A stretch of DNA of 64,000 bases from Spongilla lacustris (lineage: Eukaryota; Porifera; Demospongiae; Spongillida; Spongillidae): positions 7,858,275 to 7,922,274 of the forward strand of contig OX442417.1 in assembly GCA_949361645.1 (NCBI GenBank), read 5' to 3'. Shown piece by piece: positions 1 to 22,720 of this stretch (its first letter is position 1; each line of letters begins with the position of its first letter). Made by a program: the position numbers and the translations under genes. The notes below the pieces were generated by a model, which was given only the letters and a program-made list of their open reading frames with translations, was not told where the DNA came from and did not search any database.

Positions 1-30
1 TTGTTGTGTCTTGTTGTGGTTGTACAGCAA

Positions 31-114
<84 letters not shown>

Positions 115-126
115 CGTGTGTGTTTG
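31..126. repeat. (TG)n microsatellite
   Basis: About 40 uninterrupted TG dinucleotides end in a few CG-containing variants. Translations across it are only Cys-Val runs, so it is not coding. Confidence 0.95.
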
Positions 127-477
127 TGTCCAAATTATTATTATTTATATCTGATGTATATGGATGTACATGTAAGTACCACTGTGTACAGGTATATGTG
201 TGAACATCATTGGTGTGTGTGCCCATGTTTGAAGCACACAATACACAGCTCTACATCAGCGTGTGTAGTGTGCACATGATGGAGACACTTGTGAATATGT
301 GCATCGCCACCAGTAGAGCTACTACATTGAGTGTCCACACTGTAACTGAGCGTGCGTGACTTGCTGGAAGTGTCCATGCACGTGTGTGGTGTGTGTGTCC
401 CACAGGTCAGCTATACACATGGTAAACAAAGGGACAGAGATGCTACACAAATGGACAATGCTCAGTGGTTCATATAG

Positions 478-1203
478 GGAGAAAGCCAATAGTATAGGGA
501 GAAGGCCAACTGTATAGGAAATAGTATAGGGATAAGGCCGACAGTACACATGTAGGTAGAAAGTCAACAGTATAGGGAGAAAGCCAACAGCATAGGGAGA
601 CGGCCAACTGTATAGGGATAAGGTCAACCATATAGGGAGAAGGGTCAACAGTATAGGGAGAAGGCCAAGAGTATATAGGGAGCAGGCCAACAGTATAGGG
701 AGAAGGCCAACAGTATAGGGAGAAGGCCAACAGTATAGGGAGAAGGCCAACAGTATAGGGAGAAGGCCAACAGTATAGAGAGAAGGCCAACAGTATAGGG
801 AGAAGGCCAACAGTATAAGCGCAGCTTATTATAAAGAGAAGGCCACCAGCATAGGAAGAAGGCCAACAGTACAGGGAGAAGGCCAACAGTATAGGGAGAA
901 GGCCAACAGTATAGGGAGAAGGCCAAGAGTATATAGGGAGAAGGCTAACAGTATAGGGAGAAGGCCAACAGTATAGGGAGAAGGCCAACTGTATAGCGAG
1001 AAGGCCAACAGTATAGGGAGAAGGCCAACAGTATAGCGAGAAGGCCAACAGTATAGGGAGAAGGCCAACAGTATAGCGAGAAGGCCACCAGTCTAACACT
1101 ACAGGAAGAAGACCAACAGTATAAGGAGACGGGCAATTAACGGTCCGGGAGAAGGCCAACAGTACAGGGCGAATTCCATACAGTACTAGTATAGGGAGAA
1201 GGC
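478..1203. repeat. 20-bp minisatellite, about 35 copies
   Basis: The unit agtatagggagaaggccaac repeats head to tail with point changes and a few length variants (for example, agagtatatagggag at about 668 and 926). One interruption near 815-840 (gcgcagcttattataaa) splits the array. The unit is not a multiple of three and lacks stops in several frames, so long artefactual reading frames appear on the minus strand. I see no start context, splice site or codon bias that would make them real proteins. Confidence 0.93.
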
Positions 1204-1660
1204 CATATCTCCTCCCCCTTCACTGCATCGAATATATGCCTGTTCTGCACATACTAAATTCACACAGTATACTCACCAAAACACTTGAATCTCAGAAGTT
1301 GAAATCATGCAGGGCAATCCGTTTATTGCTGCCTCCACATATCCAAAGCTACGATTGTGTATTATCGTTAATAATTCATCTGCAATTAACAGTTAACTAG
1401 TTGCAACGTACGCAATAACTGTAACTTAATCCCAGATGACGCAAGGTATTACGTTATGACATATTGTTTATGAATAAATTATGCGCGGTAGAAATTAATT
1501 TTTTGTCTTGATTTTACTACACGAATGGTTCATGTCATAATTATATAAAACACAGATTCACAATCAGACCGATTTATACTAAATTATAAATGTGTTTAAA
1601 ATTCAATTTAAAAATAAAAGCATGATGACCGCCTATGTATGGGCCATTTCTCCATATGTC
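1204..1660. other. AT-rich spacer downstream of the ubiquitin-like gene
   Basis: No exon, RNA gene or transposon end could be recognised. Several AATAAA-like strings on either strand (for example, tttattc and aataaaag near 1610) could supply the polyadenylation signal of the minus-strand gene that stops at 1661, but none is decisive. Confidence 0.4.
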
Positions 1661-4600
1661 TCATGTCAATATTTCCTCAATAAGCACATGGCAGTCAGAG
1701 TTTAGAATCTTTTCAAGCCCAAAATGTATTGCCGCAAGCTTTGATTTCACTATAATACTTAAACTAGGAGGTTGAAGTTGAATGTGTGACCCAACCATAT
1801 CAACAACAGACCGCGCTCTCTGCTGAGCTTTAGATCTAGCAGGCAGATGCCATGGCAGACAAACACAGTAATCCAGTAAGCCTTGTTGCTGTAAAACCCT
1901 CCTTTCGGCATCTTTAGCAAGTGCAAGTTGGAGTCCAAGGATAGCAATTTCCAAACAATTCAAGTGGAAAGGACTCTGACGTGGATTACAGACAGTGTAT
2001 ACCAACTTCATGTATGGAAGTAGGTCTTGCCACACATAGCCGTGAGCAGCCAACAAATATTTGGATAGTTGTTCATGATCAATTTCGGTAAGGACACTTT
2101 CAACAAATGCACAGGCCTCGGGCATTCTGAGCACAACCTGTTTCATCAGTGTCATCTGAGCTATAACCAGCGATGCAAAGTACCTGAGTGAGGTACATGT
2201 AGATGAAATCAATTGGAGTCACTACATGTATATGACTGCAGAGGAGTACATCACCATGGACACTGCACCCCACACCACACCCCTTATAGATTTTACAATA
2301 TTTTACGTTGGAGAACTAAGCATAAATTACATGTACATCACCACATATTTACAAATTTCAAACACGAAAACTCTCTTACCTTGTAAGTTGATGTTCTAAT
2401 TTCTTGCACTGCTCTGAGTCAAAACCTGCACACGGTAATGGAACATAGGGCAAATCAGTTGATTTGATCAGTGCCTGTACTAGTGGCTGTGAGACAATGT
2501 GGCAATGTGTCTTTGGGTTGTATGCAAGATTCTCAATGCAGCAAACTACATCACTACGAAAATGATGCGATAATGTAGGTGTCAGCAGACACCCTACAAA
2601 CTGATCAACTATCCCTGCAGCTGATGCAAGCTGTACCTGAAATTCATTGATCTCTGCAAGGCTGGTAAGGAGAAAAGACAAATCAAGTTAAATTAGACAA
2701 TAATCATCCTAGCACTTAATAATGATAATATAATATGTAAAAAAAAGCTTTGTACAATTACTAAATCAATCTCGTCCATAACTGACATACCAATCTGTCT
2801 GTATGCAGGTTTATTGGCCATATTAGATGTGCACGCATCGCATATATATATATCATGCATATGCAAAGTACAAAAATATATTATAGATATCAAACGTACT
2901 TGGCAAGTGCCTTTACAGCCAAGTAAATCCCACCAACAAGTTCATGAAACTGTTCATCCCTACTCACTGCTGAGAGGTGCTTGTTGTTGGGTACAATGAT
3001 AGCTTTATTGGGATATACTGGAACTCGGAGAAATGATCCAATAATGTTCTGAATGCTTGGCTGAAATGTTTCACATTTTTGGCTTTGAGGAATGCTACCA
3101 CTTAAGCACAAAATAACATGAAGAATGACCTTTTCATACAAGTGGAGATCAAAGTGACACATTTTGTCCCACCTACAGTGGAAACCATGATACATGACAT
3201 TAAAATTTTTTTCCTGCTCTTCAATGTTTGGAATTGGTTTTAACAATAATGGTATGAACTATCGAAATTCTAATAATGCAGTTTGGTTGGCAAACTAGTT
3301 GCCAACAAGAGCTTGAAATTGAAACTTGTCACGTGACTTCTTGGTTTCTATTTTTGGAAATGTGTGCCCCTCGTTCAGCAAAATTAATTCTAGCTCTTTT
3401 CTCTTCCGTTCGGAAACGGATGGGGCTGAACGTTGGCACATAACTACCACTCACATAACTACATCACTTGGTCGGGCCAATTGTTGAATGCGGTAAACAG
3501 TTTGAGGACCGCGGCTGCAAATGTGCTGTTTTTAGGGGGAGACGCGTTTAGCTGTTTGTCTCGTATCGCGTTGTGTTTATGCTACCATATGTTCACAGTG
3601 CATAGAAAACAGATATTTCTATCTGAAACGCTCGTTTAATGTCAACTTTCGTTTACTTTGTCGCAAAAAAGTTAGCCTCGAAAGGTTGGGTCCTAAAAGT
3701 CAGCCATTTTCGGATGAATAACATTACAATTATTTACATTATTGTGGTTATCGTTGTTATGAGTGAAGCGAACAAGCTGAAAACGGCTACCACAAAGAGC
3801 TAGCAAAGAGGTACTGCCACAATGGGAAGGTTTGAAACAAAGGAATGCTCCAAAGGGAAACCCCAAAGCTGCAGGTTTTAAGCAAAGAACTTGAATCGTT
3901 AGCTCAGCATTGATGCTAGGGCACTCGCACTGAGAATGTACTACATTGAACTGAGCACTCTTTGCATTAATCAGAGAAATTACCTCGCTCAGTTCGATGT
4001 AGTACATTATCTATGCGAGCATCGATCGTAGCATCAATGTCAGACAGGTTTGGCATGTGCTGGGCTAACGATTCCAGTTCCTTGCTCGTTATTTCTGAGT
4101 AATAAGATGCAGTCCTTTGAATTCGACTCGTCAACTTGATAGATTTAACGATTGCCTCTTCAAACCTGCAGCTCTGGGATTTCCCCTTGGAGCACTTTTT
4201 TTTTTCTTTCAAACTTTCCCAAAGTGGCAGTACCTCTTTGTTAGCTCTTCGTAGTAGCCCGCGTGATACTGGACCTTTCGTTTGGTTCCGAAAAGAACCG
4301 TTATCCGCTTGTTCGCTTCTTCCATCTTCACTCATAACAACGATAACCACAATAATGTAAATAATTGTAATGTTATTCATCCGAAAATGGCTGACTTTTA
4401 GGACCCAACCTTTCGAGGCTAACTTTTTTTGCGACAAAGTAAACGAAAGTTGACATTAAACGAGCGTTTAAAATAGACATATCTGTTTTCTATGCATTAT
4501 TAACTTATGGTAGCATAAACACAACGCGATACGAGACAAACAGCTAAACGCGTCTCCCCCTAAAACAGCACATTTGCAGCCGCGGTCCTCAAACTGTTTA

Positions 4601-5614
4601 CCGCATTCAACATTTGGCCCGACCAAGTGATATAGTTATGTGCGTGGTAGTTATATGCCAACGTTCAGCCCCATCCGTTTCCGAACGGAAGAGAAATGAG
4701 CTAGAATTACTTTTGCTGAACCAGAGACACACATTTCCAAAAATAGAGACCAAGAAGTCACGTGACAAGTTTCAATTTCAAGCTCTTGTTGGCAACTAGT
4801 TTGCCAACCAAACTGCATTTTTAGAATTTCATTAGTTTATACCATTATTGTTAAAACCAATTCCAAACATTGAAGAGCAGGAAAAAATTTTAATGTCATG
4901 TACCATGGTTTCCACTGTATAGTTAAGCAACACTGCGTGAATTTCATTTAGTAGTTTTAAACCACCAACATGTACGAAGTATTTTCCATTTGCGGCTCTT
5001 TCTTCAGGTGAAGCACTAACGTTGCTGTACGCTTGCTGCACGCACTGGTCCAAATCACGCACTTTAAGTGTCTGTGAAACACGACCTAAAAAGCTAGCAC
5101 TCGGATTTACTAGCTGACTGCCCGCAGTTTTGAGAAAGTCAGCAGCTATTTGCAACTGAGCAACAATGCGATTAACATTTTCTACATCCACTACAGATGA
5201 ATACTCGACAACAAGCATATCACCATCTAATAATCTGTGAGAGGCAATCGTGTCTTGGTCCTTCAACACAAGGGACCGAAAGGTCACCTTTTGATCGTAG
5301 GTGGGGACTTTGAAGTTCTTCTGAATTTCTTCCTTCAGTTCGGCTACAGTTCTTGGCATGGTGGCTAGGTTCAGCGTGCCTTCCCTTTGGCCTCCGCCCC
5401 CCGCAGTACTGATGAGGACTACATCGAAGCTCACCTTTCTGTTGCACTGCCCACTCGGATTAAGTGGACTACGCGAGAGTGGCCCTCGCCGTTGTAGCAC
5501 GTCGCCAGTTTCTCGTGGCAATTCCCGCTGAGCGGTCTGCTTGCGATCGATACTTTCAGATGATTCATCATCAAGGTCACGAGCCGCACCTAGCTTCTTG
5601 TATCTACGGTTCAT
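1661..5614 (-). CDS. Ubiquitin-like domain plus helical-repeat protein, coding exon split by a transposon
   Basis: Exons by eye (minus strand): 5614-4918, continuing after the transposon at 3173-2900; 2661-2380; and 2183-1661 (stop TGA). With the transposon and one TA copy removed, the exons give 1776 nt, that is 591 aa, and every junction keeps phase 2 with good GT-AG sites (CCAA|GTACGT, ACAAG|GTAAGA; TTACCAG|C, CACTCAG|G). The N-terminal 75 residues are polar. Residues about 75-145 resemble a ubiquitin fold (TVAELKEEIQKNF, then LLDGDMLVVEY). The rest is leucine- and cysteine-rich helices like an armadillo-type solenoid (SDVVCCIENLAYNP). I do not recognise the family, so a role in ubiquitin-linked scaffolding is only a guess. 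An upstream in-frame ATG at 5683 is possible, but 5614 leads directly into the polar N-terminus. If the insertion is fixed and not spliced out, the protein is truncated. Confidence 0.75.
3176..4917. mobile_element. Palindromic (foldback) DNA transposon with TA target duplication, copy 1
   Basis: The ends are inverted: CAGTGGAAACCATG at 3176 and CATGGTTTCCACTG ending at 4917, flanked by TA on both sides (3174-3175, 4918-4919). The two arms stay complementary over most of their roughly 800 bp (the Lys/Ser-rich stretch at 3660-3760 is mirrored at 4330-4440); the centre is near 3975. TA duplication and terminal CAGTGG suggest a Tc1/mariner-like target preference, but no transposase is present. 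On the minus strand of the right arm, a reading frame (4359 to about 3967) begins with an acidic peptide containing DNGSFRNQT, followed by a basic tract. A related peptide occurs in the second palindrome at 30313-31951. The element lies inside a coding exon. Confidence 0.88.
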
Positions 5615-7330
5615 GGCTTCGACTATAAAATTAATCAAGCTTAATTTATAAACGAGTCGACGCTTCCGACGCCGTGCCCACAACTGGATATGGTTGTTTT
5701 TCCTTTTTTGCTTGTTTGGCGCTTTTATAAATAAACTTTACATTACGTCATACAGTGCATGAATTGATATATTTATTGGTACATGTACATGTAGCCGCCT
5801 AGCTGAATTGCCACCTTTTGGTGCAATGGCACTATATGTATAGTTTAATAGTGTCACCTGGCCCTAGCTAGCCCTAACATGATGACATCTATACATGTAT
5901 GTCGAATCTCCAATAGGCTGTAAAAATTATGTAAAATTATGTACGTGTATACATGTATATGCACACAATGTATTGCGTATTCATCACTTGTACATATACA
6001 TGTACCTGTACACCTTGCATATGATGTACATGTGTAAGTTTAACCCTCTGGTTTTATTCATGTAACACGGTCATGCAGATGCAAGAGAACCTGCCTTTAA
6101 AGCACTGCAGTCATGTCTGCTACACACATGTACATGTATGGTGGCTCCCCATATCATGTTGAAGTGTACATGATGTACACAACATGTATATTCCATCTAC
6201 ATGTACCATATGAGGCAAAGACTTTTCATCTGCATTAGTGAATAGAAGCAAAGTATCCAGATACATGCACGTTGTAGGGGATACAATCTTCCAAGTCAAT
6301 ACAGACTGCCAGTTTAGTAACATGACAATCACCACACTTCTCTGCAAAGTATGGCCTAGAGTGATGTGGACAAAGCTGTGTGGATGCAGGAGTGCACATT
6401 AACACAAGGGTACACCAACAAGCACTTCATTACCTTCATAGAATTTATGGTACGCAAAACGGAAGTACAGAATGGAGAGCATGTGACATGTAACACTGAG
6501 GGTGGCCATCAATATCCCTTCCCTAGAGCTCCAGGTCCGAGACAAGTATATACAAGCCTGTGGTGCACACAATAGCTAAAATGGATTAACTCCATACAAA
6601 TACATACTGTTGCAGCTGCATTGTTTGTACATGTGTAGATTATTCAATATCACAAATAATAATATTCATTGAGGCACCTTATTTGGTGATTGGTATGGGA
6701 TGAAAATCATGTATTTTAAAAAAAAAAAAAAAAAACCCATCAGGAAGGGGAGCTGAGGGGGTTCAACCTTTAATGCCACCCTCCCCCCTGTATCACTTCG
6801 TACATGTGTATGTCCACCCAGGGCCATGACAGTGTGTCTGCGCTTACTACAAAATAACCTATACTGTGACCCTGCTTAGCCTTAACCAGTGTTGAGTTTA
6901 TGTACACATACATGTACATGTACCTGTAGGTATGCTGGACAAATATTGGTATTGAGACTTTGCAGCATGGCAGCCAAGGTACATGTACCTTAATTGATGG
7001 GCAGCCCTGGATGTAATATGCGATAGGCCTACAGCCTGTACATTACGTCATGGCATGAGAGACTGAGTATCGCGATATTCTAAGGTACAAGTGAAACAGC
7101 GTCTCCAGCTTCAAGCGACGTAGTAACAACATCTACAACAGCAACCTGCAATGAAGCCTATTTGGCAATTTGTAATATTATCTTCATTGTAGGTGTGGTC
7201 GATTGCATGATTGCATGATTTTAAGGGGGCGTGCCCGAAAAATGAACGTGGTCGAAGGTGGAGGGGAAGGGGGGGTTTGACCTGGCCCTTGATTTTAAGA
7301 ATTTTTGGGATGGTGTCTATAACTTCTTTT

Positions 7331-7332
<2 letters not shown>
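5615..7332. other. Intergenic spacer rich in ACATGT motifs
   Basis: No exon with supporting splice sites was found. The stretch holds many copies of the self-complementary string acatgtacatgt and its half, and an A-run at about 6717-6736. The promoter of the ubiquitin-like gene should lie just above 5614 on the minus strand; tttataaataaac at 5723-5735 is TATA-like, but this is weak. Confidence 0.4.

Positions 7333-7364
<32 letters not shown>
7333..7364. repeat. C32 homopolymer
   Basis: Thirty-two consecutive C residues just beyond the 3' end of YIPF3. Similar long C or G runs occur at 7928-7949, 8103-8120, 46147-46170, 55039-55069, 55922-55941 and 58205-58227. Their lengths may be inaccurate in the assembly. 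Confidence 0.95.
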
Positions 7365-7366
<2 letters not shown>

Positions 7367-7382
7367 TAGCTTGTGTCTCAAA

Positions 7383-7859
7383 TTAAAAATCGAGGCAATG
7401 AGAGTTGAAAACCTGTTCAGCAAGCTGCCAATAAAGTTCTGCAACAGCCATGATGTACACTAAGTACAGTATGTGCATCAACATGTCATCATGTACATGT
7501 AACATCACTTCTTCAAAGCTGTCATTTAAGCCATACATGTACATGTACACATGTGTACAATTGATGTACATGTAGATTGTCACAGATGTAGATCTACATG
7601 TACAAACACTTAGCCACATGATCCCACTACCGATGATCACTACAATATACCAAACAGCCCTCCCACCCTCCCTCCCTCCCTCCCATGGGTGCCTAACACA
7701 CACTCACCAGTTTGGTAGCAGACATCCCTCCAAGCACCGCCCACAGCACATAGAAGACACTTGGGGCACCATAGTGGTCAAACATGGTGCTCATCAGGAG
7801 GACAGCACAATGGCCACTGAGGGAGTAGCCCTACATATACATATACGTGTTCAGTCAGC

Positions 7860-7894
<35 letters not shown>

Positions 7895-10872
7895 CATGAA
7901 TGAATGAGATGATGCGATAGCATGAGAGGGGGGGGGGGGGGGGGGGGGAGTTGAAGACTTACGTATTGTATGTTTCAGTCTTACATACATGTACATGTGT
8001 ACACATGTAGGTATGCATGTAAATGTACATGTATATGTATCCTGCTCTATAGCAGGCCATGTTTTCGGCACACTTTTGCATGTTACCCAACATACATGCA
8101 GCCCCCCCCCCCCCCCCCCCCACACCCTACATACATGTACATGTAAATGTAGAAACCGTGTATAGCTACAACTACGCATGCAAGGATCGTCATATTAAAC
8201 ATTACAAAAGTATGCAGTGCGTGCTGTACATGTACGTGTCAACAACCTTGTGATGTACATGTAACTTGTACCCTCACAGAGAGTGCACTGCAATAAGGAC
8301 ACTCACAGTGACTGATAATATCTGAAGTACAGTGAAGTGAGCATTGAACACAAAGGCAATGAAATAAAGGAATAGTGATGTCCCCAGCCAGTAGCTGAAG
8401 CAGACCACCATAGCCGTCCCAATAAGCGTGCCCTCCTCCTGTGAAGGAAAGGTGAGAGGAAGCCACACTGAGGACATGTACATGTGTACATACATGTATG
8501 TAGGTGCATCTTGAAATCGATTCATTAGACACGAGAGCAAATACATGTAACTGGATGCATTCCCTGTATACTCGGGGATTTACTGGTCGCCAATAAGAGG
8601 GGGCTTTTGGGGCATACCAGGGGGTGTGGGTAGGGGGGGGGGGGGGTGCCTGGTAAGTAGCATACATGTACATGTACAAGTACACTACATGTACATGTAC
8701 TTGTAGATGTGTACAAAAACAAGGGCTCTTAACATGTCCTGAATCTTCTTAAATAACCTTATCCTCTACCATCAGTACGCCTAATACATGTACACATGTT
8801 GTACCATATGGTGCCCAGTGGACTTCATTCCGTACAGAAGGACAGCCACAAGGGTAAGTGTTAGCATCAGAGGTCCATACAGCTCGGCAGACACATCCTA
8901 AGGGTGTCAATCACAACAACATGTAAGGGTGTCATAACATGTAAGGGTGTCATAACATGTAAGGGTGTCATAACATGTAAGGTGTCATAACATGTAAGGG
9001 TGTCATGACATGTAAGGTGTCATAACATGTAAGGGTGTCATGACATGTAAGGGTGTCATAACATGTAAGGTGTCATAACATGTAAGGGTGTACATCCTAT
9101 ATTCACATAATGTATGCACATTTCTGTGGGTACATGTACATGTGTACACCGTACCTACAGTGTACATGTACATGTACATGTATCTGCATGTTGTACATGT
9201 ACATGTACATATAATTGCAAGTTCTTTCATTTGCGTGCATTGCATAAGGATCATATATACATGTATGTACATGTAAGAGATAATAAATACCCTATTAATT
9301 GCCCACCTACCTGTGGTGCACCAAGTTGAATGCTGGGTACAAATGAGTGTACAAGCCTGCACAGGAGGAAGAGTACATGTATACACACGCATTATTCTTA
9401 CGCTACCTGAATCAGATCCGCTACACAAAAGGTGACCAGTGATTCAGTCATGAGGCAGACTTAATTTCCTGAAATTTACAGATCTTGCTCTGGATACTGT
9501 TGGATTCCATTGGAAATTAAGTCCGCCTCACGGCTTCATCACCGCCTTTGGGTAGTGGATCTGTAGCGCATGAATCGGTGGTGTACATGTGATATGTATA
9601 TACAGCCCATCATACAATGCAGTACAACAAGCTACATATACATACAATACACACATACACATACAGCATGTTACATGGTACACACATACAGCATGTTACA
9701 TGGTACACACATACAGCATGTTACATGGTACACACATGGCACATGTACATGTAGCTTCACTAGGGTACCTGTTTCTGAAGTCCCGAGGCTCAATATCAAA
9801 ATACGGCCTCAGAAAATCCACGTGGACATAAGTGCTAATGAACTTCTGGGTGGAGGTCTTCCCTGCCATCCATAGCTGTGGATCAAACCATCAACCCAAC
9901 CACACCTCCTTTGTTAAGGCCAACAATGCAAGTACATGTACATGTACCTTACTGCGTACATTTGTACATATACACGTACATTTACGCATACATACATGTA
10001 CACACCCACTGCATGCACACTGTACTGTAATGTACACATATCCAGATATACTAGCAGTTACATGTATAATACAACAGTAAACACATCAGTACACACACAC
10101 ACAATAGTACACATGCACACACATCAGTACACACACACAGCAGTACACACATACACATGAGTACATGTATGTACATACAGCAGTACCCACCTGGCCAGCT
10201 ACTTCTTTGCCAATCTGTGTTTGCATGTTGCCTAGCAACTCAGGATTGCCAGTACTGCAATACGATTACATGATAATTTTGCTAGTCATAAACTGCATAC
10301 ACATGTACAGTTCAAACATTTCCCCAACCTGTACCATTCTTACAAACGGACAGCAAGATTGGGACATGGGTGTGTAGCCAATATGGACACATACACAAAA
10401 AAACATACAACGAATTCATTTCATGTATAACGTATGCGATAACATGTATGTGCACACAGCAGACATTCTCACGCCATGCACCCTCGACAATCCCCCAACC
10501 TAGTTACTCATTCATAATTGACCTGGATGCGCAATGCCAATGGGTACAGATGTATTATCTATATACTAGTAGTCAGCGCTTGTTCAGTTGCACTATACTG
10601 TTTACACATGTATGCCAAACGATATCGGCCTAGCGAATATGTAGTTATGTGTACGTATCCACCTATGCATATATAAGTAGTTCCATGTACTCCTTAGTAG
10701 GCCTATAGACTATTCTACACAACACAGTAGCTACACTGTACATGTACTAGTACCTTGGTACATGGTTCCAGTCCTTGTCTTGGGACGTCTTGGCTAAACC
10801 ATTATGCGACTCATCAAGGTCAACTGCTGTGTCCTGCAAAAGCTAGTTCATAAGTACTGCAGCTTGTTCCAT
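7383..10872 (-). CDS. YIPF3: YIPF3-like Golgi membrane protein
   Basis: Yip1-domain family protein, multi-pass, known in other animals to sit in the cis-Golgi with YIPF4. Exons (minus strand): 10872-10858, 10833-10754, 10254-10191, 9875-9769, 9356-9311, 8897-8805, 8438-8307 and 7830-7708, all with matching phases and GT-AG sites. Family signatures: FLRPYFDIEP after a polar N-terminus, AELYGPLMLTL, then EEGTLIGTA, the aromatic CFSYWLG segment and GYSLSGHC. These give 220 aa. The terminal exon is uncertain. 7518-7383 encodes a plausible last helix (MHILYLVYIMA) and a TAA stop, but its best acceptor needs phase 2 whereas the donor at 7708 is phase 0, so a small exon is probably missing between them. 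The start could also be the in-frame ATG at 10896. It is transcribed away from PSMC1, from a shared upstream region. Confidence 0.87.
8901..9089. repeat. 17-18 bp minisatellite in a YIPF3 intron
   Basis: About ten copies of aagggtgtcataacatgt, some one base shorter, lie within the intron between the exons ending at 9311 and starting at 8897. The array abuts the splice acceptor of the downstream exon (within about 10 bp), so expansion could affect splicing. Confidence 0.92.
9452..9529. repeat. Short inverted repeat in a YIPF3 intron
   Basis: gaggcagacttaatttcc at 9452 is mirrored by ggaaattaagtccgcctc ending at 9529, with a loop of about 40 bp. It could be a small MITE or a decayed terminal-inverted-repeat pair; no target duplication was identified. 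Confidence 0.7.
9661..9735. repeat. 25-bp direct repeat, three copies
   Basis: Three exact or nearly exact copies of a 25-bp unit beginning atacagcatgttacatg lie in the YIPF3 intron below exon 9769-9875. A TACACACA-rich stretch follows farther up, at 10087-10160. Confidence 0.9.
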
Positions 10873-11022
10873 TTGTAGTACACAAAAACGAACCATATTG
10901 CCTCCGCAGAGTAATATTTATAGGCCTACGAGTAATATAAAAGTTGTGACGTAATTATAAACAGTACTCCCTCTCACGCGAGCTTGACGCCTGCACAACG
11001 TTTTATTTCAGTCAAAACTAAG
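10873..11022. promoter_or_regulatory. Bidirectional promoter between YIPF3 and PSMC1
   Basis: Only about 150 bp separate the divergent start codons (10872 on minus, 11023 on plus), so both promoters must lie here. A CRE/ATF-like TGACGTAA is present at 10947-10954. There is no clear TATA box at the expected distance for PSMC1; tatttataggc near 10916 is AT-rich. Head-to-head pairing of housekeeping genes is common in compact animal genomes. Precise start sites cannot be read from sequence. Confidence 0.7.
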
Positions 11023-21706
<10,684 letters not shown>

Positions 21707-22069
21707 GCTATGAACTAAATGACTCAACAAGTTGTTGTTAATGAACATTATTCAATAACATGGCATTTTGTTTCATCCTTCCATTGTTATAATTCATGTA
21801 TTGAGTATTGGCAATCTACATGTATGTGGAAGCATAATAGACTGATGATCACATGCATGTACGTGTGTAAATACAGTCAAAGCACAGGAACAATAAAAGC
21901 TTTTTGTTGTGGGTTGACTTGGTGAAAATGTACATGTACGTGTGCATTTAGATGATTTGATTTTCATTTAGCTGCAAACAAATTCAATTTACTTGAACAT
22001 GGATTATCTACATACATGTATGTACATGTAGCAGAACTTTTCAAATGTACTGCATGTCTTACTAACCTC
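21707..22069. other. PSMC1 3' flank
   Basis: Contains an aataaa at 21890-21895, about 185 bp after the PSMC1 stop codon, which is a plausible polyadenylation signal. Nothing else recognisable was seen apart from acatgtacgtgt-type strings. Confidence 0.5.
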
Positions 22070-22720
22070 ATCAAACCATTTTTGGTGATAATTGTGCAGG
22101 AAGCAATGGTTCCCATGTCAGGGTATTCTGCTTTGCACATGTCTGGTACTGCGATCCTTGCTGACCACACTGCTGTCTTGTCTCATAGAAGACACCTTTG
22201 GTGTCCTTCATGAATTTTCTGCATTTCCTCTTGTATTTTGGGTACAACAAGTCAGTTTTCATACAGAAGAAGATCCTGGTGGATTGTAAGCAGTCCTTGG
22301 ACATCACAATATGCTCTGAGGTCATGGGCTATCTGACTCTTAACCTTTGGCCAGCCTGACCTGCTTTAGTTGATGCAGATGAGCATATCGGATCTATTAT
22401 TTGTGACTGTCATTAGAGCTGTAGTTCTAGTGCCCATAATACAATGGAGACCTCCATTATGCATTCTGCTATTGCATCGTTAGTGGTTGATTATACAAGC
22501 ACTAAATTGGGCCAGAAACTGTAGAACTCAAGGAGGCATTGTTTTGATCCAAGGAGCACTACCAGAGGTTTGTGATCTGTCTCAATAAGAAACTTCTATC
22601 CTAAGAGGTTGATTGACAGCTTCTCACATGCCCATGCATGTAACTGCGAAGACCACTTTTCCCACTTGTGCATTTGTATCTTCCTTGTGTCATAGATATT
22701 TGTATCAAATATCTATGCTT
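22070..22720 (-). mobile_element. Ty3/Gypsy retrotransposon relic (RNase H to integrase zinc finger)
   Basis: Minus-strand translations show a broken RNase H segment (ACEKLSINLLG, then ETDHKPLVVLLGSK, about 22650-22540) and, downstream, the integrase N-terminal region (LLTIHQDLLLYEN, then KIHEGHQ, about 22310-22200), a typical Gypsy order. Stop codons and frame changes interrupt both parts, and no LTR or full polymerase is visible. It is a dead fragment. Confidence 0.72.

Noticed and set aside
322..1159. Several long minus-strand reading frames with repeated FSLYCWPSPYTVG-like peptides
   Set aside because: They are translations of a 20-bp minisatellite in every frame, without a start context, splice sites or flanking coding sequence.
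7618..8253. Plus-strand frames of 60-130 aa across the YIPF3 3' region
   Set aside because: They are antisense shadows of YIPF3 exons plus homopolymer runs.
9088..9329. Open frames rich in Met-Tyr-Val-His
   Set aside because: They translate ACATGT/GTACAT repeats and overlap YIPF3 introns.
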